Shown here: one piece after another, positions 43,782 to 49,592 of the stretch
Layout of the letters: every line of letters starts with the position of its first letter
Position numbering within the stretch: the stretch's first letter is position 1
From: CAYSEW01 sp964430245
GTDB lineage: Bacteria; Bacteroidota; Bacteroidia; Flavobacteriales_D; Parvicellaceae
Direction of reading: 5' to 3'
Length of the DNA: 49,592 bases
Assembly (NCBI GenBank): GCA_964430245.1
Contig: CAYSEW010000023.1
Location: 1 to 49,592 of the forward strand
Position numbers and translations under genes: made by a program
The notes under the pieces: generated by a model
The model's database searches: none
Told to the model about the DNA's origin: nothing
The model's input: only the letters and a program-made list of their open reading frames with translations

Positions 43782-44006
43782 TTTTAATTGCCGTATAATC
43801 ATTTATATCAACCTTTAATCAAATTTTTTAAGGGATACTTTTTAAATTCATTAATTTAATTTTTGATTAATAAAAAGCATGAATGAAAATAATCTAAAAA
43901 AATGTTAAAAATTCCATTAGAATCGTTTTCTTTGTGTCTTGCTCTAATTAAATTATGAGTTAAAGAATAAGTGATTATTATATGAAGTATAACTTAATTT
44001 GGATCT

Positions 44007-47000
44007 ATGTATAAAAAATTTACACTCACGTTTGTCATTATTATTTTTTCTTTCCTAAGTGCTCATTCACAGGTTTCAGGAGGAAGTATTAAAGGAAAAG
44101 TTTTGGATGAACTTTCTGAAGGTATGCCATTTGTAAATGTTGCTATTTACCAATTTGGTAATTTAAAAGGTGGCGCAACTACGGATATGGATGGCCGATT
44201 TAAGATCAGTAATCTAGATGCAGGTTCTTATGATCTTGAGATTAAATTTGTTGGATATCAATCTTACAGGGTTGAAGGATTAGTCGTAAAAGGAGGTAAA
44301 TTATTACCATTAGACCCTATAAAATTAAAAGAAGCCACTGAACTACTTACAGAATATGAGGTTGTTACATATAAAGTGCCGTTGATCGATAAAGATGGAG
44401 GAGCTTCTGGTGGTACAGTAACTAGAGAGGACCTTGCTAAAATGCCTGGTCGTTCAGCTACTTCTATTGCAACTACTGTTGGTGGTGTACAATCAGATGC
44501 TAATGGAAACATTACATCTGTTCGTGGTTCTAGGGGAGATGCTACTTATTATTATATAGATGGAATTAAAGTACGAGGTTCAACTAGTCTGCCTAAATCT
44601 GCCATAGAAGAGGTGAATGTAATGACAGGTGGAGTACCGGCAAATTATGGTGATGCTACTGGTGGTATTATTTCTATTACAACTAGGGGAGCATCAAGAT
44701 TTTATTTTGGTGGTATTGAGGCCGTATCTTCAGGATTTAAATTAGGAGATAACACTTATGGGTTAGATAATTATGGTTACAATCTTGTTGAAGGTGTAAT
44801 ATCAGGTCCATTGTTAATGAAAAGAGATAGTACTGGTAAAAAAACAGACCCAATACTTGGTTTTTTTGTTTCAGGAAATTTCAGCAATGTAATTGATTCA
44901 AGACCATTGGGAATTGATCAATATAGATTAAGACCAAGCATGAGAGACTCTTTAATTGATCCAGAGCTTTTAGGTCCATTAAGACCAACAGGATTAGGAT
45001 TTGGTGCTTTTTACAATACAGATTTCCTAAACTCTAGTCATTTTGAAAAAGTAAAATATAGACAAAATGTTGCTAGTACAAATGCTTCATTAGCTGGTAA
45101 AATTGATGTGAATGCAGGACCAAATATGAATATTACATTTGGTGCTTCTGGTGCCTATGCTCAAAGAAACGGAGCTGATTTTACTAGTTCTTTATTTAAT
45201 TTTGATAATTATGGAAAGTTCACTGATGTCGATTGGAGGGCTTATGGTAAATTTACTCAAAGATTTCAACAGGTGCTAGAAGAAGGACAAGCTCCATCAA
45301 AAGGAGGTGTAAAGAATGCTTTCTACACTATAATGGTAGATTATTCAAAATCTTATTCTTATTCTCAAGACGCTACTCACGATGATAATTATTTTAATTA
45401 TGGATACTTAGGGAAATTTGAAATAGATAAAGAAAATTCATATGAATTTACTGATTATGATGATAATGGAGTGCTTGATCGTGTTCAAACTGGGGTGAAC
45501 GATCTTCAGGTAACATTTACACCTTCACAAACCAATAGTGATATGGCAGCAATTACCAATCAATATTTTACTTTATATGATGATGTAGTAGGAAATTATG
45601 AAAACTACACTCAGCTTTTAGATGGAGGAGCATTATTAAATGGAATGTTACCAGATAATGTATATGGATTATGGAGAAATATTGGATATGCATACAATGG
45701 TTCAACTAAAAACAATCAAACTCAGTTTCGTGTTACTGGTATTGGCTCAGCTGATGTTGGCGATCATGCATTATCAATTGGTTTTGAATATGAGCAAAGA
45801 ACTGATAGATACTTTGGAGTATCTCCAGTAGGATTGTGGCAATTGATGAGACAGTTAGCTAATTCACATACTGATTATGGCAGATCTTTAGATGAAAATC
45901 AAGCTTCATTATCTTATTTTGGGTCTTTTTTACAAGTTGATTTTGCTACTTTAAATGAAGCTGAAGGAGCTTATTCAGGTGGAGATGCTCAGGCTTATTT
46001 TGATTATAATTTAAGAAATGCATTGAATATGGATCCAGATGGTACAGAATTCATTAATGTTGATGAGTTAGATCCAACATTTTACTCATTAAACATGTTC
46101 AGTGCGGATGAATTATTAAATCAGGGAAGTAGTTATGTTACTTATTATGGTTATGACCATACTGGTAAAAAAATAAGTGGAAGACCAAGTTTTGATGATT
46201 TCTTTACTGCTAAAGATGAATATGGTAATTATACCCGTCCAGTTGGAGCATTTGAGCCAATATATATTGCAGGTTATATTATGGATAAGTTTTCTTTTGA
46301 TGATTTGATTTTTAATGTTGGTGTTAGAATAGATAGATACGATGCTAATCAGTCTGTATTAAAAGATCAATTTCTTTTATATCCTGCTAGAACAGTAAAT
46401 GAAGTTTCAGATCTTAATTCTCAATCAGTTGTACATCCAACCAATGTTGCATCAACTGCTATTGTATATGTAAATGATATTGAAAACCCAACATCAATCA
46501 GTGGTTATAGAGATGGTAATCAATGGTATACAGCAGATGGTATAGCTGTAAATGATATTGAGGAAATTATTCCTAGTGGGTTTGTGGTACCACAACCTTA
46601 TTTGGCAGAAGGTACTAGTTCAAGTGACAATGTAAGTTCTAATGCATTTGAGGATTACACACCACAGATTAATGTAATGCCTAGAATTGCATTTTCATTT
46701 CCAATTTCAGATGAAGCTTTGTTCTTTGCACATTATGACGTGCTAACAAAAAGACCGACTTCAGGAAACAGATTAAATCCTGTTAGTTATTATTTCTTAG
46801 AAACAGGAAATGTAGGATGGGTAAATAATCCTGATCTTAAACCAGAAAAAACTATAGATTATGAATTAGGCTTCCAACAAGTATTAAATAAAAGATCTTC
46901 TTTAAAGATTTCTGGTTTCTACAGAGAGATGAGAAATCAGGTGGCCTTGGTTAATAAAATAGGTGCTTACCCTCAAACTTATACTACTTGGGGTAATATT

Positions 47001-47726
47001 GATTTTGGTACTGTTAAGGGATTAACTGTAGCTTATGATTTAAGAAGGTCTGGAAATATTACTATGAGAGCTTCATATACTTTACAGTTTGCTGATGGAA
47101 CAGGTTCAAATCCAACTGCTGCTGCAAATCTTATTGCTTCAGATGCACCAAATTTAAGAACTATCTATCCTTATTCTTATGATCAAAGACATCAGATAAT
47201 TACAACATTGGACTATCGTTATGGTGAAGGAAAGGATTACAATGGTCCTATGATTGGAGGAATGCAAATATTAAAGAACATGGGAGCCAATTTAGTAGGT
47301 AATTTTGCTTCGGGTACTCCTTATTCACGTCAAGAAAGAATTACTGGAGCAGCATTAATTAGCTCTCCAAATCCTGTATTGGAAGGGGAACCATTTGGTT
47401 CTAGAAAACCATGGCAGTTCAGAGCTGATCTTCAAATCGACAAGAATATAATTTTAAAATTTGGAGATGAAAAGAAGAAGTCAGCTAACATGAATATTTA
47501 TTTATTAGTTAGAAATTTATTTGACACTAGAAATATTTTAAATGTATATCGTGCAACTGGTAATGTGAACGATGATGGATATTTAAATGCTGCTGCATTT
47601 CAAAATTCTATCAGTACACAAAATGATGAGGATGCTTTTAGATATTACTATGCAATGAAAGCAGATAATCCATATAACTATGGAATTCCTAGACAAATTC
47701 GTTTAGGTTGTAAAATTGACTTCTAA
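44007..47726 (+). CDS. TonB-dependent outer-membrane receptor with CarboxypepD-reg-like domain
   Basis: A 1239-residue outer-membrane transporter. The signal peptide is about 1-22 (ending AHSQ). It is followed by a carboxypeptidase-regulatory-like domain (about 27-110, GSIKGKVLDELSEGMPFVNVAIY ... in parts), a plug domain (about 118-235: GRSATSIATTVGGVQSDANGN, VRGSRGDATYYYIDGIKV) and a large beta-barrel ending PRQIRLGCKIDF. The layout is SusC-like, but no SusD lies next to it; a secreted protein follows after only two bases. The substrate is not evident. A TTTCTTTG-like -7 box lies near 43926, weak. The 225 bases upstream of the ATG hold no gene. Confidence 0.92.
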   Translation: MYKKFTLTFVIIIFSFLSAHSQVSGGSIKGKVLDELSEGMPFVNVAIYQFGNLKGGATTDMDGRFKISNLDAGSYDLEIKFVGYQSYRVEGLVVKGGKLLPLDPIKLKEATELLTEYEVVTYKVPLIDKDGGASGGTVTREDLAKMPGRSATSIATTVGGVQSDANGNITSVRGSRGDATYYYIDGIKVRGSTSLPKSAIEEVNVMTGGVPANYGDATGGIISITTRGASRFYFGGIEAVSSGFKLGDNTYGLDNYGYNLVEGVISGPLLMKRDSTGKKTDPILGFFVSGNFSNVIDSRPLGIDQYRLRPSMRDSLIDPELLGPLRPTGLGFGAFYNTDFLNSSHFEKVKYRQNVASTNASLAGKIDVNAGPNMNITFGASGAYAQRNGADFTSSLFNFDNYGKFTDVDWRAYGKFTQRFQQVLEEGQAPSKGGVKNAFYTIMVDYSKSYSYSQDATHDDNYFNYGYLGKFEIDKENSYEFTDYDDNGVLDRVQTGVNDLQVTFTPSQTNSDMAAITNQYFTLYDDVVGNYENYTQLLDGGALLNGMLPDNVYGLWRNIGYAYNGSTKNNQTQFRVTGIGSADVGDHALSIGFEYEQRTDRYFGVSPVGLWQLMRQLANSHTDYGRSLDENQASLSYFGSFLQVDFATLNEAEGAYSGGDAQAYFDYNLRNALNMDPDGTEFINVDELDPTFYSLNMFSADELLNQGSSYVTYYGYDHTGKKISGRPSFDDFFTAKDEYGNYTRPVGAFEPIYIAGYIMDKFSFDDLIFNVGVRIDRYDANQSVLKDQFLLYPARTVNEVSDLNSQSVVHPTNVASTAIVYVNDIENPTSISGYRDGNQWYTADGIAVNDIEEIIPSGFVVPQPYLAEGTSSSDNVSSNAFEDYTPQINVMPRIAFSFPISDEALFFAHYDVLTKRPTSGNRLNPVSYYFLETGNVGWVNNPDLKPEKTIDYELGFQQVLNKRSSLKISGFYREMRNQVALVNKIGAYPQTYTTWGNIDFGTVKGLTVAYDLRRSGNITMRASYTLQFADGTGSNPTAAANLIASDAPNLRTIYPYSYDQRHQIITTLDYRYGEGKDYNGPMIGGMQILKNMGANLVGNFASGTPYSRQERITGAALISSPNPVLEGEPFGSRKPWQFRADLQIDKNIILKFGDEKKKSANMNIYLLVRNLFDTRNILNVYRATGNVNDDGYLNAAAFQNSISTQNDEDAFRYYYAMKADNPYNYGIPRQIRLGCKIDF

Positions 47727-47728
47727 GA

Positions 47729-49592
47729 ATGAAAAGATATAGAATTATGAAAAGTATGAATAAAATAGCTTTAATTTTTGCAGGAATTGTATTTATTACA
47801 AGTACAGCTAATGCATGGTATGATCCTTCTAAATCTGGAATTAATAAACCTAATAACTCTATGCAGCTAAAAGCTGCAAATTGTTCCCCAGCAACAGGTA
47901 GAAAAATATTAGAATATAATAATGTTTCTGCATTAATTGAGACTGGTGGATCTATGTGGCAAGATAGATCAAAAAACGATGCTGCATATGAAGTGCCAAT
48001 TGGTTCAGGAGAAAGAGTGATCTATGCAGGTGCTCTATGGATGGGAGGAATGGATGTTAATAATCAATTGAAAATTGCTGCATTAACATTTAGATCAGGA
48101 AATGATTTTTGGACGGGTCCATTGTCTATGGGACCAAATGGTCAAACAGGTAATATTAATCAAGGAACATTAGATTATGGAGCTGCAACAATAGAACCAG
48201 AGACTTGTTTAGAATATGATCAATTTTATATTACAACAAGATCAGAGGTCGAACTATTTAATTCATGGTATGAGTGTTCTAAGGACCCTGATTGTGATGT
48301 GAATGTAGATTTTCCTAATTATCAGATACCAGCCAGTATTCTTACTTGGCCAGCACATGGAGATATTGGTAAATTTCATGATTTTAATTTAGCTCCTTTT
48401 TATGATCGTCCTGGAGGAACTCCTGGGATTTACGATCCAATAGGAGATGGAGATTATCCATGGTATGATTTAAGTGGAGAGATTGACTGCAGGACCAATA
48501 GGAAAGTAACTTTATATGGAGATTACAATATGTGGTGGATATTCAATGATAAAGGAAATATCCATACTGAGACTGGAGGGGATCCAATTGGAATGGAGTT
48601 AAGAGCACAGGCTTTTGCATTTGCCACTAACGATGAGATCAACTCAATGACATTTTATAATTATGAAATGATCAACCGCTCTACACAAACATTGACAAAT
48701 ACTTATTTTGCTGTTTGGGTTGATTCAGACATTGGTTGTTCTGAGGATGATTATGTTGGATGTGATGTTCAAAGGGGATTAGGATATTCATACAATGCAG
48801 ATGCTATTGATAATGATGGGTGTAATGGCGCTCAAGCAATAGGTGCTAATCCACCTGCAATAGGTGTTGACTTTTTTGAAGGACCTTACCAGGATAATGA
48901 TGGAATGGATAACCCTTTAACTTCTGATATAAGTCAGGCAAAACAAGATTTAGGAATTCCTTATCAAGGATTAGGAATTGGATATGGTGATGGCGTAGTA
49001 GATAATGAACGTTTTGGAATGAAAAGATTTGTTTATTTCGATAGAACATTGAATGCTTCTATATTTGGTGACCCAGGTACAGCTGTTGAATATTACAATT
49101 ACATGTTAGGTAAGTGGAAAGACAATACGCCATTTGTATATGGAGCTACCGGAAATTCTTCTAGTACAGGGGCTACTAATATTCAGACTAATTATTGTTT
49201 CCCTGGAGATAGTGATCCATTGAATTGGGGAACAGAAGGAATTAATCCAGGTTTTTTCTGGAGTGAACAGAATCCAGGAACTGGAACTCCAAATCCAAAA
49301 GGTGACAGAAGATTTGTTCAGGCAGCGGGTCCTTTTGAATTAAGACCAGGTGCTTTAAATAATATTACTATTGGTGTTGTTTACGCTAAAGCATCATCTG
49401 GAGATCCATTTCAATCTGTTGAATTGGTAAGAAAAGCAGATGACAAAGCACAGGCATTATTTGATAACTGCTTTAGAATTTTAAATGGACCAGATTCTCC
49501 AGAGATGGTAATACAGGAGCTGGACAAGGAATTGATTTTACATTTAAACAAGACCATAGATGTAGAGAATTATGAGGAGGTAGATCCTATAA
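47729..49592 (+). CDS. secreted protein, partner of the TonB receptor; incomplete at the window end
   Basis: The frame opens at ATG 47729, two bases after the receptor stop, and stays open for 621 codons to the end of the window, so it is 3'-truncated. Alternative starts are ATGs at 47747 and 47756. After a signal peptide (ALIFAGIVFITSTANA) the mature part has strand-rich Trp/Gly/Asp segments (ALWMGGMDVNNQLKIAALTF, WWIFNDKGNIHTETGGD, NYEMINRSTQTLTNTYFAVW, WVDSDIGCSEDDYVGCDVQRG). This resembles T9SS-exported proteins found beside TonB receptors in Bacteroidota. A C-terminal sorting domain would be beyond the edge. No enzymatic motif seen. Confidence 0.85.
   Translation, partial: MKRYRIMKSMNKIALIFAGIVFITSTANAWYDPSKSGINKPNNSMQLKAANCSPATGRKILEYNNVSALIETGGSMWQDRSKNDAAYEVPIGSGERVIYAGALWMGGMDVNNQLKIAALTFRSGNDFWTGPLSMGPNGQTGNINQGTLDYGAATIEPETCLEYDQFYITTRSEVELFNSWYECSKDPDCDVNVDFPNYQIPASILTWPAHGDIGKFHDFNLAPFYDRPGGTPGIYDPIGDGDYPWYDLSGEIDCRTNRKVTLYGDYNMWWIFNDKGNIHTETGGDPIGMELRAQAFAFATNDEINSMTFYNYEMINRSTQTLTNTYFAVWVDSDIGCSEDDYVGCDVQRGLGYSYNADAIDNDGCNGAQAIGANPPAIGVDFFEGPYQDNDGMDNPLTSDISQAKQDLGIPYQGLGIGYGDGVVDNERFGMKRFVYFDRTLNASIFGDPGTAVEYYNYMLGKWKDNTPFVYGATGNSSSTGATNIQTNYCFPGDSDPLNWGTEGINPGFFWSEQNPGTGTPNPKGDRRFVQAAGPFELRPGALNNITIGVVYAKASSGDPFQSVELVRKADDKAQALFDNCFRILNGPDSPEMVIQELDKELILHLNKTIDVENYEEVDPI

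Noticed and set aside
43926..43933. TTTCTTTG as the TonB receptor promoter
   Set aside because: It misses the second base of the -7 consensus and has no -33 TTG at the right distance; in such A+T-rich DNA chance matches are common.
1..49592. Mobile element, prophage, defence island or tRNA/rRNA genes
   Set aside because: No transposase, integrase, phage, restriction, toxin-antitoxin or structured RNA sequence was recognised, and gene order is typical of a chromosome core.

Overview
The window is chromosomal DNA of an A+T-rich member of the Bacteroidota, most likely a marine or aquatic Flavobacteriales-type organism. The evidence is several secreted proteins with type IX secretion (T9SS) C-terminal sorting domains, a gliding-motility-type (CHU_C) C-terminus, a TonB-dependent receptor with an N-terminal carboxypeptidase-regulatory-like domain, lipoproteins, a DUF3109 protein, a bacterial geranylgeranylglyceryl phosphate synthase, and promoter-like TAnnTTTG boxes. 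Gene density is high. I see no rRNA, tRNA, CRISPR array, transposase, integrase or phage gene.

Layout. 1-7049 (+): a short possible gene tail, then an M43 metalloprotease, a large PNGase F-related protein carrying a LamG insertion, and a lipoprotein. 7046-8570 (-): leucine-rich-repeat protein and ribF. 8749-10506 (+): atpD-atpC, closed by a strong bidirectional terminator. 10572-11312 (-): two tandem phasin-like coiled-coil proteins. 11540-12076 (+): small P-loop ATPase. 12071-14206 (-): glyS-rnhB. 14314-14646 (+): small lipoprotein. 14648-17545 (-): a large T9SS cargo protein. 17726-18310 (+): DUF3109 protein. 18311-18791: the one long non-coding stretch, with a perfect 10-bp inverted repeat. 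18792-22241 (+): nrdB-nrdA (class Ia ribonucleotide reductase), with a second bidirectional terminator. 22310-24788 (-): prohibitin-like protein, small membrane protein, fumC. 24848-25003 (+): a 51-residue membrane protein. 25008-34772 (-): arsC-like gene, a giant PKD-repeat adhesin-like protein, prfB (with a programmed +1 frameshift), a glucosaminidase-LysM protein, and an operon of a phosphopantetheinyl transferase, a GGGP synthase and a ThiE/TenI-like protein. 34850-42357 (+): WG-repeat protein, folE, cysS, then a tightly packed run of C1 peptidase, yidD, ACMSD-like amidohydrolase and M1 peptidase. 42371-43427 (-): a probable outer-membrane protein and a degenerate Rieske-like lipoprotein. 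43473-43781 (+): a lysine-rich exported protein. 44007 to the end (+): a TonB-dependent receptor and the start of a secreted partner protein that runs off the window.

How the genes fit together. Housekeeping functions (ATP synthase, dNTP synthesis, tRNA charging, translation termination, TCA cycle, flavin and folate synthesis) alternate with cell-envelope and secreted functions. Five genes encode large exported proteins: four carry recognisable or likely T9SS sorting domains, and the fifth is cut by the window edge. I do not see a convincing new defence or mobile system. The most interesting items are the interrupted PNGase F domain, the Rieske-like lipoprotein that keeps four cysteines but has lost both histidine ligands, the GGGP synthase operon with an atypical ThiE/TenI-like protein, the prfB recoding site, the approximately 516-bp tandem repeats in the PKD protein, and the inverted repeats upstream of nrdB and at the PPTase/WG divergent promoter region. 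Several gene starts here were set by me away from longer open frames, because the upstream extension began with TTG or GTG and a better ATG follows.
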